Of a stretch of DNA of 34,452 bases, positions 24,777 through 32,360 are shown one piece after another (position 1 is the first letter of the stretch; each line of letters opens with the position of its first letter). The position numbers and the translations under genes were made by a program. Origin of the DNA: Actinomycetota bacterium (GTDB lineage: Bacteria; Actinomycetota; CADDZG01; WHSQ01); assembly GCA_030447315.1 (NCBI GenBank), contig JAUJPD010000009.1:36140-70591 (forward strand), given 5' to 3'. The notes beneath the pieces are model-generated. The model worked only from the letters and a program-made list of their open reading frames with translations, had not been told where the DNA came from and did not search any database.

Positions 24777-25501
24777 ACGCGGTGGCCATGACGCTGAAGC
24801 AATTCGGCTACGAGAACAAAGCTTTCTGGCGCAACCCCGCGGCCGCGTTCTTCACCTTCGTGTTCCCTCTGATGTTCCTGGTGATCTTCAACGGCCTCTT
24901 CGAGGAGACCCAGTTCTATGTTCCCGCGATCGGGGCCTTCGCTGTCATCACCGCTTGTTTTACGAACATAGCCATGGGCGTGACCATCGCGCGCGACCAG
25001 GGCGTGTTGAAACGGATCCGTGGCACACCGTTGCCCGCCGCCAGCTACCTGGTCGGGCGGGTTCTTCACGCGGTCTTCATCGCTCTGATCTTGGTCGGGA
25101 TCGTCACCCTGGCAGGTGCCCTCTTCTACGGCGTTGATCCGCCATCCGACCCCGGCCGATTCATGGCGACGCTCGCTGTGGGAGCCGCGTCCTTCTGCGC
25201 GCTGGGACTGGGGTTCACGGCCTTGATCCCTAACGAAGAGGCCGCTCCGGCGGTAGTGAACGCGGCCGTGCTGCCGCTTTCGTTCGTGTCGGACATCTTC
25301 ATCCCCTCGGACCACGCTCCGGCATGGATGCAAACGATCGCCGACATCTTCCCGATCAAGCACTTCGCTCAGGCGATGCTGGCATCGTTCGATCCGACCT
25401 TCCAGGCGTGGACATCCACGGACCTCGTCGTCCTCGGAATCTGGGGAGGCGCAGGACTGCTCGCCGCATTGCGATTCTTTTCGTGGGAACCTCGCCGCTG
25501 A
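24773..25501 (+). CDS. ABC-2 type transporter permease
   Basis: Integral membrane partner of the preceding ATPase, 242 residues. A short cytoplasmic start (MNAVAMTLKQFGYENKAFWRNPAAAFFTFVFPLMFLVIF) leads into six predicted hydrophobic segments. These include PAIGAFAVITACFTNIAMGV, VLHAVFIALILVGIVTLAGALF, FMATLAVGAASFCALGLGFTAL and VVLGIWGGAGLLAALRFF. RIRGTPLPAASYLVGR matches the conserved ABC-2 cytoplasmic loop. The GTG at 24773 is preceded by GGAGG and overlaps the ATPase stop. The end overlaps the next gene's start by 19 bases, which supports a shared message with the esterases. Such half-size permeases work as dimers. Confidence 0.93.
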   Translation: MNAVAMTLKQFGYENKAFWRNPAAAFFTFVFPLMFLVIFNGLFEETQFYVPAIGAFAVITACFTNIAMGVTIARDQGVLKRIRGTPLPAASYLVGRVLHAVFIALILVGIVTLAGALFYGVDPPSDPGRFMATLAVGAASFCALGLGFTALIPNEEAAPAVVNAAVLPLSFVSDIFIPSDHAPAWMQTIADIFPIKHFAQAMLASFDPTFQAWTSTDLVVLGIWGGAGLLAALRFFSWEPRR

Positions 25502-26583
25502 CGGAACGGGCGGTCCGCGATCCCCTGGAGCCGCTCGTCGGCGACCACCACGTCGTGTTCCGTCTGGCGGATCAAGACGCCGCTCTCGAGAAGGTCGAGC
25601 TGTCTCAAGAGGTGAGACGACCGCGCCTCGGCCCCCCCTTCGCGTACGAGCCAGAGTCGCGCCTGTGGGCACTCCGGTTCGACCGCCCCGATGCCGACCG
25701 CATGGAATACATGTTCCACCTGATCCACCGCGACGGGGCGGAGGAGTGGATCGGTGACCCGGGCAATCCACTCGTCGCGCCTGGGCCCTTCGGCGCGAAG
25801 TCGGTGATCGAGTGGCCGGGTTACTCGCCACCCCCGTGGCTCCAACAAGAGGCTCCGTCGGGCACCAAGAGAGAGATGACGATCACCACCCGGTCGCCCC
25901 GCGCCGCCTTCAGGGTCATCGTGTGGTCGGCGCCGGGCCTCGAAGACGATGCTCCTGCTCCCCTGCTGGTCGTGCACGACGGGCCGGAATACGACGAGCT
26001 CTCCTTGCTGACGAGCCTGCTGGAGATCAGATGCGCAGACGGGGAGTTGCCGAAGCTACGGGCCGCGTTGATCGCCCCGGTCGACCGCAACAACAGCCTG
26101 TCGGCGTCGGCCGCGTATTCACGCGCCTTCGCCTACGACCTTCTTCCCGGCATCGAGCGCTCTGCCCCCACGCCCCACGGCCGCTCGATGCGGATCGGCA
26201 TGGGCGCGAGCCTCGGCGGGCTATCGATGCTCCACATCCACCGCTCCGGACCGGCAACCTTCGGGGCACTGTTCCTTCAGTCCGGCAGCTACTTCCGGCA
26301 GCGCTATGACAGCCAGGAGTCTGACTTCCCGCGCTTCCGCCGCATCTCGCGCTTCGTTGGTCAGGTGCTCACGGCCGAGGAGTGGGCGCATCCCATCCCG
26401 GTGACCATGACCTGCGGCACGATCGAAGAGAACCTCGCCAACAACCGGGCCGTGCGCGCCGCCCTCGCTCGCCAGGGTTATGAGGTTTCGCTGATAGAGA
26501 ACCGGGACGGCCACAACTGGGTGGGGTGGCGTGACACCTTCGACCCGCACCTCGTTCGCCTGTTGCAACAGATGTGGGCATGA
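25483..26583 (+). CDS. Enterochelin-esterase-like alpha/beta-hydrolase
   Basis: Protein of 366 residues of the Fes/esterase D-like type. The N-terminal part (about 1-125) is beta-rich, resembling the early-set domain of Fes proteins (EYMFHLIHRDGAEEWIGDPGNPLV). The catalytic domain follows, with PLLVVHDGPEYDELSLLTSLLE as the early strand, the nucleophile elbow MGASLGGLSML (S243), and a C-terminal IENRDGHNWVGWRD with a likely catalytic histidine. The start is GTG 25483, which overlaps the permease stop; no ATG fits. No siderophore synthesis genes are present, so the label esterase is safer than enterochelin esterase. The stop overlaps the next hydrolase (ATGA). Confidence 0.87.
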   Translation: MGTSPLTERAVRDPLEPLVGDHHVVFRLADQDAALEKVELSQEVRRPRLGPPFAYEPESRLWALRFDRPDADRMEYMFHLIHRDGAEEWIGDPGNPLVAPGPFGAKSVIEWPGYSPPPWLQQEAPSGTKREMTITTRSPRAAFRVIVWSAPGLEDDAPAPLLVVHDGPEYDELSLLTSLLEIRCADGELPKLRAALIAPVDRNNSLSASAAYSRAFAYDLLPGIERSAPTPHGRSMRIGMGASLGGLSMLHIHRSGPATFGALFLQSGSYFRQRYDSQESDFPRFRRISRFVGQVLTAEEWAHPIPVTMTCGTIEENLANNRAVRAALARQGYEVSLIENRDGHNWVGWRDTFDPHLVRLLQQMWA

Positions 26584-27320
26584 GACGCGAGCACATCAGC
26601 CTCCCGGCGCCGTCGCTCGGAGGCAACGGAGACGTCATCGCATACGGAAGCTACGGACGCCCGCTGCTGGTGTTCCCTTCGCAGCAGGGCCGGGCATGGG
26701 ATTACGAGAACAACGGGATGATCGGTGCCGTCGCCGAGCTCGTGAACGCGCGGCGGCTGAAGGTCTATTGCGTGGACAGCTACGACGCGGGGAGCTGGGA
26801 CCGAACCGACGTCTCGATCGAAGAGCGCGCCCGGCTGCACGGCTGGTACGAAGAGTGGATCCTGAGCCAGGTGGCGCCGTGGATCCATCGCGACTGCGGT
26901 GGCTTCACCGAGATCATGGTGACCGGCTGCAGCTTCGGCGCTTATCACTCCGCCAACTTCGCCCTGAAGCGCGCCGACCTCTTCCCCGTGGCCATCTGCC
27001 TCAGCGGCGTGTATGACGTCTCGGTCCTCGGTTGGGGCGAACAAGGCGACGCCCTCTATTTCAACAACCCGATGGTCTACGTTCAACATCTCGGAGGGGA
27101 CCACCTGGAATGGCTACGCGGGCGCGCCAACCTCGTGCTGGTATGTGGCCAGGGCCAGTGGGAAGACACCACCGGCGCCCTGGATAGCACCAGAGCTTTC
27201 GCGGCGATCCTCGGCTCCAAGGGCATCCGCCACGAGCTTGATATCTGGGGGCATGACATCCCTCACGACTGGCCGTCGTGGCGCCGCCAGATCGCGCACC
27301 ACCTGCCGAGGTTCTGCTAG
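26580..27320 (+). CDS. Second alpha/beta-hydrolase (COG4947-like esterase)
   Basis: Protein of 246 residues. RPLLVFPSQQGRAWDYENNGMIGAVAELVNARRLKVYCVDSYDAGSWD resembles uncharacterised esterases of the COG4947 group. The nucleophile elbow is VTGCSFGAYHSANFAL (S118). LVLVCGQGQWEDTTGALDSTRAFAAILGSKGI and IWGHDIPHDWPSWRRQI provide the acid and histidine regions. No signal peptide is present, so it acts in the cytoplasm. The start ATG at 26580 overlaps the upstream esterase stop; a GTG at 26574 is possible. It lies 40 bases before the ATP-grasp gene. The two hydrolases share a fold but little sequence, suggesting distinct substrates or sequential steps. Function is unknown. Confidence 0.85.
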   Translation: MRREHISLPAPSLGGNGDVIAYGSYGRPLLVFPSQQGRAWDYENNGMIGAVAELVNARRLKVYCVDSYDAGSWDRTDVSIEERARLHGWYEEWILSQVAPWIHRDCGGFTEIMVTGCSFGAYHSANFALKRADLFPVAICLSGVYDVSVLGWGEQGDALYFNNPMVYVQHLGGDHLEWLRGRANLVLVCGQGQWEDTTGALDSTRAFAAILGSKGIRHELDIWGHDIPHDWPSWRRQIAHHLPRFC

Positions 27321-27360
27321 ACCGCTCGCCCGTCCGGGACCCCCCGCCTATGCTCGTCTG

Positions 27361-28605
27361 ATGGCACGGAACCACCTCGTCGGGTTGCTCCTCGGTACTG
27401 AAGAGGACTGGCCGAGCGCGTTCGAGACGGTGATGAAACGGCTCGATCCGAAGATCTCCTACGGCGGCGAGACCCACACCGTCCAGACCGAGCGGATAAC
27501 CATCGAGCCGTTCGACCTGAGAGCGGTGCCGCGTTACGGGCTCGTCATCGACCGCCTCGCCCACTGGTACTACGTGCCGCGCGAATGGTTGAAGAAGGTT
27601 GCTTTGATGAACGACGTCTATCTCATGAACAATCCCTTCACGTTCCAGTCGATGGAGAAGCATGCGGCCTACGCCGCGATGATCCGGCTCGGTCTAAAGG
27701 TGCCCGAGACCTGGCTGCTGCCCAGCAAGAAGCCACCTGACAACCCACGCTTCCCCTATACAGCGGCCAGATACAACGAGCCATTCGACCTGGATGAGAT
27801 CGCACAAAGGGTCGGCTATCCCCTGTTCATGAAACCGTTCGACGGCGGCGCCTGGGTCGGGGTCACCAGGATCAAAGACGTCGACGAGCTCCATCGGCGT
27901 TACGACGAATCAGGCGAGCGGCTGATGCATCTGCAGGCATCGGTCGAGAACTTCGAGGTCTTCGCCCGCTCACTGTCGATCGGAGCGGAGACGATGGTCA
28001 TGCGTTACGACCCGTCCCAGCCGATCCACGGGCGCTACCAGGTGGAGCACGGGTTCCTTGCCCCCGCGGTCGGGCGTGAGGTGGTAACGATCGGGCGTCT
28101 CGTCAATGCGTTCTTCCTGTGGGAGTTCAACTCGTGCGAAACCCTCATCAAGGACGGCGAGGTCTTCCCGATCGACTACGCGAACGCGTGTCCGGATGTC
28201 TCCTTGACCAGCCTGCACTACTACTTCCCGTGGGCCATCAAGTCGCTGATCAAGTGGGCCCTGTTCTGTGCGGTCACGGACCGTCAGATGCAGATCGAGA
28301 TGACGATGAAGCGTTACTTCGACATCGGCGACCGCACCGACCTGAGCTACGAAGACAAGTTGGCGGAGTACGGCCGTCTCGCCGACGAGCACTTCCAGAC
28401 CGAGCGCTATCAGGATTTCCTCGAGACCTATGTGCCCGAGATAGACGAGGTGATGCTCGAGTACGTGGCGGGGGCAGGATTCGATCGGCTACTGGTCGAG
28501 ACGGTGAGATCCACCTTTCCGGCCCACGAGCACGAGAGGTTCATCGCCCACTACCGGGGACTGCTCGCGTTGTGGGTGAAGGACCAGGTGGGGATCTCCG
28601 CCTAG
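27361..28605 (+). CDS. ATP-grasp domain protein of unknown function
   Basis: Protein of 414 residues. The central part looks like an ATP-grasp ligase: AAYAAMIRLGLKVPETWLLPS precedes the first lobe, GYPLFMKPFDGGAWVGVTRIKD contains the ATP-binding lysine and glycine-rich loop, and FFLWEFNSCETLIKDGEVFPIDYANACPDVSL has acidic residues and an asparagine suited to Mg-ATP. The C-terminal 120 residues are helical and unfamiliar. ATP-grasp enzymes join a carboxylate to an amine or thiol via an acyl-phosphate, so a ligase making a small peptide or modified metabolite is plausible. It ends a cluster that includes an exporter and two hydrolases. The ATG at 27361 is the natural start after a 40-base gap. 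Neither substrate is known. Confidence 0.82.
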   Translation: MARNHLVGLLLGTEEDWPSAFETVMKRLDPKISYGGETHTVQTERITIEPFDLRAVPRYGLVIDRLAHWYYVPREWLKKVALMNDVYLMNNPFTFQSMEKHAAYAAMIRLGLKVPETWLLPSKKPPDNPRFPYTAARYNEPFDLDEIAQRVGYPLFMKPFDGGAWVGVTRIKDVDELHRRYDESGERLMHLQASVENFEVFARSLSIGAETMVMRYDPSQPIHGRYQVEHGFLAPAVGREVVTIGRLVNAFFLWEFNSCETLIKDGEVFPIDYANACPDVSLTSLHYYFPWAIKSLIKWALFCAVTDRQMQIEMTMKRYFDIGDRTDLSYEDKLAEYGRLADEHFQTERYQDFLETYVPEIDEVMLEYVAGAGFDRLLVETVRSTFPAHEHERFIAHYRGLLALWVKDQVGISA

Positions 28606-28612
28606 CTGGCGA

Positions 28613-29599
28613 CTAATAGAGGTCGGAGAACTGCGCGAGCTTCTTGCGGCGGTGGATCGCGTCGATGATCCGGACGGTGCCGGAACGTGAGCGCATCACG
28701 ATCGATTGGGTGCGGGCGCTCTCGCCCGAGTACTGGACGCCTTTGATCAGATCACCGTCGGTGATCCCGGTAGCGGCGAAGAACACGTCATCTCCAGACA
28801 CGAGATCGTCGGCCGTCAGGATCCGATCGAGGTCGTAGCCGGCCGCCAGAGCGGCCTCGCGCTCGTCTTCGTTGCGCGGCCACAGTCGTCCCAGGATGAC
28901 GCCACCCAGGCACTTGATCGCGGCCGCGGCGATGACACCTTCGGGCGTACCGCCGATCCCGACCAGCATGTCGACACCGGAGTTTTGGCGGGCCGCGCTG
29001 ATGGCGCCTGCGACATCGCCGTCGCTGATGAACCGGACGCGGGCTCCGGCCTCGCGTACCTCTTTCACGATCTGGTCGTGACGGGGCCGCTCCAGGATCA
29101 TGACCGTGATGCCCGAGACATCGGTGCCCTTCACCTTCGCGAGCCGCTCGAGGTTGTCGGTCAAGGGAGCATCCAGGTCCAGCGCATCGGCGGCTTCGGG
29201 CCCGGCGGCGATCTTCTCCATGTACAGGCAGGGGCCGGGATCGAACATCGTTCCGCGCTCGGCCAGCGCGACCACGGCCAATGCCCCGTTCATGCCCTTG
29301 GAGGTCAAGGTCGTGCCGTCGATCGGATCGACCGCGATGTCGACTACCGGGGGCTCCCCGTTGCCGATCTTCTCGCCGTTGTAGAGCATGGGCGCGTTGT
29401 CCTTCTCGCCCTCGCCGATGACCACCACCCCGTCCATGGGGACGGTGTCCATCAGGAGCCTCATCGCATCCACGGCGGCTTGATCGGCCGCCTCTTTGTC
29501 GCCCCTGCCCATCCACCTCGCGGCTGCCAGCGCGGCCGCTTCGGTCACGCGCACGAGCTCGAGGGCGAGGTTGCGATCCGGGTTCACGTTGTCTGACAC
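28613..29599 (-). CDS. glpX: Class II fructose-1,6-bisphosphatase
   Basis: Gluconeogenic phosphatase that converts fructose-1,6-bisphosphate to fructose-6-phosphate, metal-dependent. The protein has 328 residues. [36 protein letters not shown] is the family N-terminus. [17 protein letters not shown] and [12 protein letters not shown] hold the metal- and phosphate-binding acidic residues. [20 protein letters not shown] is the glycine-rich signature. GTG at 29599 is the start, with AAGGA about 14 bases upstream. It is convergent with the ATP-grasp gene, with only seven bases between stops, and is not part of that cluster. Lithium-sensitive inositol phosphatases share some motifs, but this sequence is the GlpX type. 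Confidence 0.96.
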   Translation of the reverse strand: MSDNVNPDRNLALELVRVTEAAALAAARWMGRGDKEAADQAAVDAMRLLMDTVPMDGVVVIGEGEKDNAPMLYNGEKIGNGEPPVVDIAVDPIDGTTLTSKGMNGALAVVALAERGTMFDPGPCLYMEKIAAGPEAADALDLDAPLTDNLERLAKVKGTDVSGITVMILERPRHDQIVKEVREAGARVRFISDGDVAGAISAARQNSGVDMLVGIGGTPEGVIAAAAIKCLGGVILGRLWPRNEDEREAALAAGYDLDRILTADDLVSGDDVFFAATGITDGDLIKGVQYSGESARTQSIVMRSRSGTVRIIDAIHRRKKLAQFSDLY

Positions 29600-29661
29600 G
29601 CCGTCAGCCTATTCCTTAGCGATCCCGCGTCCCCTGTCGGGGATAGAGAAGAGGACCGTCC

Positions 29662-31101
29662 TTAGCAGGAAGGCAGTGGGAAGAGGCAGCGCGTCTCGCG
29701 GATCTTGTCCGGCTTCTCGAGAAGCCGGTCGCCCGCCGATTGCTTTATGAAGATCGGGTTCGCAACGGGCTTCGGGCCCCCCAGCGGGTTCTTCAGGGTC
29801 GTGTCGCCCGAGACCACGAAGATCCTGCCCTGGTGGTCGAAGTTCACGGTGAAGAAATCGCCGAGGCGACGGTCGCCGGCTTCGAAGCTGGTGCTCGCGT
29901 TGCAGGCGGTCCCACTCAGACAGATCTTGCCCAGGTGGATAGGACGCCCGGACGCGTTGGCCGTCTGGAACTGAGGTGCGACGAAGCGCTTGGACCCGTC
30001 GGTGCACGTGACGCGAGAACCGTGACCGTTGGTCGTATAGGCGACGTAGACATTGAACATGTTCTCTTTGCCGGCGATCGTCTGGTACCACGTCACCGCC
30101 ACCCGACCGTCGTCGCCGGCCACGATCCACGGCCACAGCGCGTCGCCCTTCGGTGTCGGAATCTCGATAGGCGCGCTCGCCCACTTCTTGGTCTGGCGGT
30201 TGAAGTAGTTGAACGTCACCTCGCCGTCAGGGTCGGTGTCCTTCGAGCCGGAATAGCCCCCGGCATTCGCGGCATAGATCCAACCGGCCCGGTCGGCCGC
30301 GACCGCTCCGAAGAACTGCGTGGAGTCGCCCAGGGCCGCGGGGTAGCTCTCCCACGTCTTGCCGTCGTCGGGAGAGATGGCAACACCACCCGCGTCGAGG
30401 GGGCCGAGCAAGCCGGCCTTGGGGTTCAGTGGGTCGACGATCAGCTTGCTGTCGGCCGGGAAATTGGTGCTCACGAGCTTGAAGGTCAGGCCTCGGTCGG
30501 TGGAGCGCCACAGCTGCTTGGGAAGGTTCACGTAAAGAAAGACCTCGCCGTCCTCGGCCCCCGTGACCCAGGGCCGGTCTCCCGACGCTGCGATGGGATT
30601 GGCGGTCGGCCACGACTGGCCGTCATCGGGACTGCCGTACACCGCGACGTTGGCCAGGTTGATCTCGACGTTGTAGAGGTTGCCGCCCGCATCCATGGTG
30701 AGGTCGGGATCGGAGAAGCCGCTCGAGGTCGCGCTGTGCGGGCCCTCGGGAGCCCCGGCCAGTCCGATGTAGTCCCACGTCTTGCCGCCGTCGTCACTGC
30801 GCCAGTTGAGCGTCTGGTTGTAGTAGCTGCGCAGGAAGTCCGATCCTCCCGAAGCCGCCTGCGGGTCCTTGTAGATGTGCGTCGTGCCGGCGTGGGCGGA
30901 CACGATGATCGATCCGTCCTGAGCGACGACGCTGACAGGCTCGCCTCCCGCCCGCTGCTTGTCGATGAACGTCGGCTTCGAGAACTTCAAGGGAGCCGGT
31001 TTGACCGAGGGGCAAGCGACCGTGGACGACTCCGCATAACCGAGGGGCAGAAGGCCCGCGAAGAGGGCGGGAACCAGCAGAAGACGGAGTCTCTTGCGCA
31101 T
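29662..31101 (-). CDS. Secreted BNR/Asp-box repeat (sialidase-fold) protein
   Basis: Extracellular beta-propeller protein of 479 residues. MRKRLRLLLVPALFAGLLPLGYAES is a signal peptide. Asp-box motifs recur: RSDDGGKTWDYIG, GSPDDGQSWPTAN, RSTDRGLTFKLVS and SPDDGKTWESYP. They mark the propeller blades of sialidase- or sortilin-like proteins. No RIP motif or catalytic Glu/Tyr of true sialidases is clear, so enzyme activity should not be assumed. The ATG at 31101 is preceded by AAGGG; the frame is open upstream to 31200. The C-terminus holds cysteine pairs, as expected outside the cell. It diverges from the NlpC/P60 gene. It may bind a surface polymer or have lost its activity. Confidence 0.85.
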   Translation of the reverse strand: MRKRLRLLLVPALFAGLLPLGYAESSTVACPSVKPAPLKFSKPTFIDKQRAGGEPVSVVAQDGSIIVSAHAGTTHIYKDPQAASGGSDFLRSYYNQTLNWRSDDGGKTWDYIGLAGAPEGPHSATSSGFSDPDLTMDAGGNLYNVEINLANVAVYGSPDDGQSWPTANPIAASGDRPWVTGAEDGEVFLYVNLPKQLWRSTDRGLTFKLVSTNFPADSKLIVDPLNPKAGLLGPLDAGGVAISPDDGKTWESYPAALGDSTQFFGAVAADRAGWIYAANAGGYSGSKDTDPDGEVTFNYFNRQTKKWASAPIEIPTPKGDALWPWIVAGDDGRVAVTWYQTIAGKENMFNVYVAYTTNGHGSRVTCTDGSKRFVAPQFQTANASGRPIHLGKICLSGTACNASTSFEAGDRRLGDFFTVNFDHQGRIFVVSGDTTLKNPLGGPKPVANPIFIKQSAGDRLLEKPDKIRETRCLFPLPSC

Positions 31102-31272
31102 GCACGAGCCCTTCGGACGGTGGCGGATCGGCTGCCTCCTAGGTTCGTGGCCGAGCCTCTTCTTCCTGCTTCTGTGACTCCTGTTACCTACCGATGCCAA
31201 AGTCCGTTTCTGCAGGGAATTACACGCGCGCCATTGATCAAGGTGAGGCTGGTGAGCCTCGATAGCACCTTC

Positions 31273-32307
31273 ATGACCTGGACATCTCGGACGATCCTGT
31301 CGCTACTTGCTGCAGTGATGGTCGCGTCCGCCATGCCCGTGGCGCAGGCGCAGACCTCGCCGGTGCCGGACTGGGTGAAGCCGGCTCTGCGCTACCTCGT
31401 CGAGCAGGGTTACCTCGAGCGCGACAGCTTCCGCGCCAACCGATCGATGGATCGAGCCGATTTCAAGCGACTCATGAAAAAAGCCTTCGGGGGCGGCTAC
31501 ACCAGGGAGCGCGGGACGGTTCTGGCGGGAGAGGTGTCGGCGGCTCTGGTGCGGAAGCTCGGCAAGAGCTCGATCGCAAGCATGCTCACCGCCGCCGAAT
31601 CGCCCGACGGGTGGCAACCGAGCGTCGGTAGTCGGTTCGGCTCCGAGGTCGTTGCCCGCGAGCTGGGCCTTCGCCACGATCGACCGACCACCGAGGAGAA
31701 GTTCGAGGCCGCCGCCGGGCAACCGATGCGCCAGGCCGACATCGTGTGGGCGGTATGGAAAGCCAAGACCGCGCCGTCGCTGTATTCAGCGGACGCTCTG
31801 ACGGGCTTCGAGCTTGCCAACTACTCCGGCGAGCGCCGTCGAGTGCTGGGCTTCGCGCTCTCCCTGGTGGGAACGCCGTACGTGTGGGGGGGCGAGTGGC
31901 CGGCGCAAACCCACTCCGGCTACCCCTACGGAGCACAGCCCGCAGGCGGGATGGATTGCTCGGGATTCATCTGGTACGTGCTCCAGAAGAAGTCCTCCTC
32001 CTACTCCCCCATCGAGCGGCCTTACGACGGCTGGAGCATCCCGGAGCGCTCCTCGTACGACATGGCCGGAGCGATCCCGCGCGACCGGCGTCTGGGACTC
32101 AAAGAGCTCAGGCCCGCCGACGTGGTGTTCTTCGCGCCCGACGGCCGTGACGCCAAAGCGTCGAGCATCTATCACGCCGGCCTCTACCTCGGCAACGGTT
32201 GGATGGTCCACTCTTCTGGGAGCCGGGCCGGGATCAGCTTGGCGGAGATCGGCTCGGGCTCGTGGTGGAACGACCAATATGCGTGGGGCCGCCGCATCAT
32301 CAAGTAA
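31273..32307 (+). CDS. Secreted NlpC/P60 (C40) peptidoglycan hydrolase
   Basis: Cell-wall endopeptidase of 344 residues. A signal peptide (MTWTSRTILSLLAAVMVASAMPVAQAQ) is followed by an N-terminal region of about 155 residues that is helical and unfamiliar, perhaps an SLH-like or wall-anchoring part (RADFKRLMKKAF, then a long helical segment). The C40 domain begins at about 190: ALSLVGTPYVWGGEWP, the catalytic cysteine C229 in GGMDCSGFIWYV, the histidine H301 in IYHAGLYLGNGWMVHSSG, and a third polar residue in the same stretch. The chosen ATG gives the best signal peptide, but in-frame GTG codons at 31240 and 31249 are alternatives. A short hairpin (31245-31260) overlaps that leader. It is convergent with the L,D-transpeptidase fusion, both acting on peptidoglycan. 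Confidence 0.88.
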   Translation: MTWTSRTILSLLAAVMVASAMPVAQAQTSPVPDWVKPALRYLVEQGYLERDSFRANRSMDRADFKRLMKKAFGGGYTRERGTVLAGEVSAALVRKLGKSSIASMLTAAESPDGWQPSVGSRFGSEVVARELGLRHDRPTTEEKFEAAAGQPMRQADIVWAVWKAKTAPSLYSADALTGFELANYSGERRRVLGFALSLVGTPYVWGGEWPAQTHSGYPYGAQPAGGMDCSGFIWYVLQKKSSSYSPIERPYDGWSIPERSSYDMAGAIPRDRRLGLKELRPADVVFFAPDGRDAKASSIYHAGLYLGNGWMVHSSGSRAGISLAEIGSGSWWNDQYAWGRRIIK

Positions 32308-32316
32308 AGCCTTTGC

Positions 32317-32347
32317 GACAGAACCGGCGCTGAGCTCCGGATCTGTC
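32317..32347. terminator. Hairpin between convergent wall-hydrolase and transpeptidase genes
   Basis: Arms GACAGAACCGG (32317-32327) and CCGGATCTGTC (32337-32347) pair in ten of eleven positions around a nine-base loop, between the two convergent stops. There is no T-run on either side, so it would be a weak or Rho-assisted bidirectional terminator. Confidence 0.45.
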
Positions 32348-32360
32348 TCACCGCGCGGTG

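Noticed and set aside
24734-25831. Minus-strand open frame of about 365 codons under the permease and first esterase
   Set aside because: Low-complexity Arg/Gly/Asp/His composition with no motif. The + strand holds clear, motif-bearing genes at the same place.
25483-27320. Siderophore (enterobactin) utilisation locus
   Set aside because: Only the hydrolase fold suggests it. There is no siderophore synthetase, receptor or iron transporter, and the ABC genes are of the ABC-2 export type.
29740-31272. Very long open frame on the + strand ahead of the NlpC/P60 gene
   Set aside because: It is the complement of the BNR-repeat gene in GC-rich DNA, rich in Arg/Gly/Val/Asp with no domain. The real gene begins at the signal peptide at 31273.
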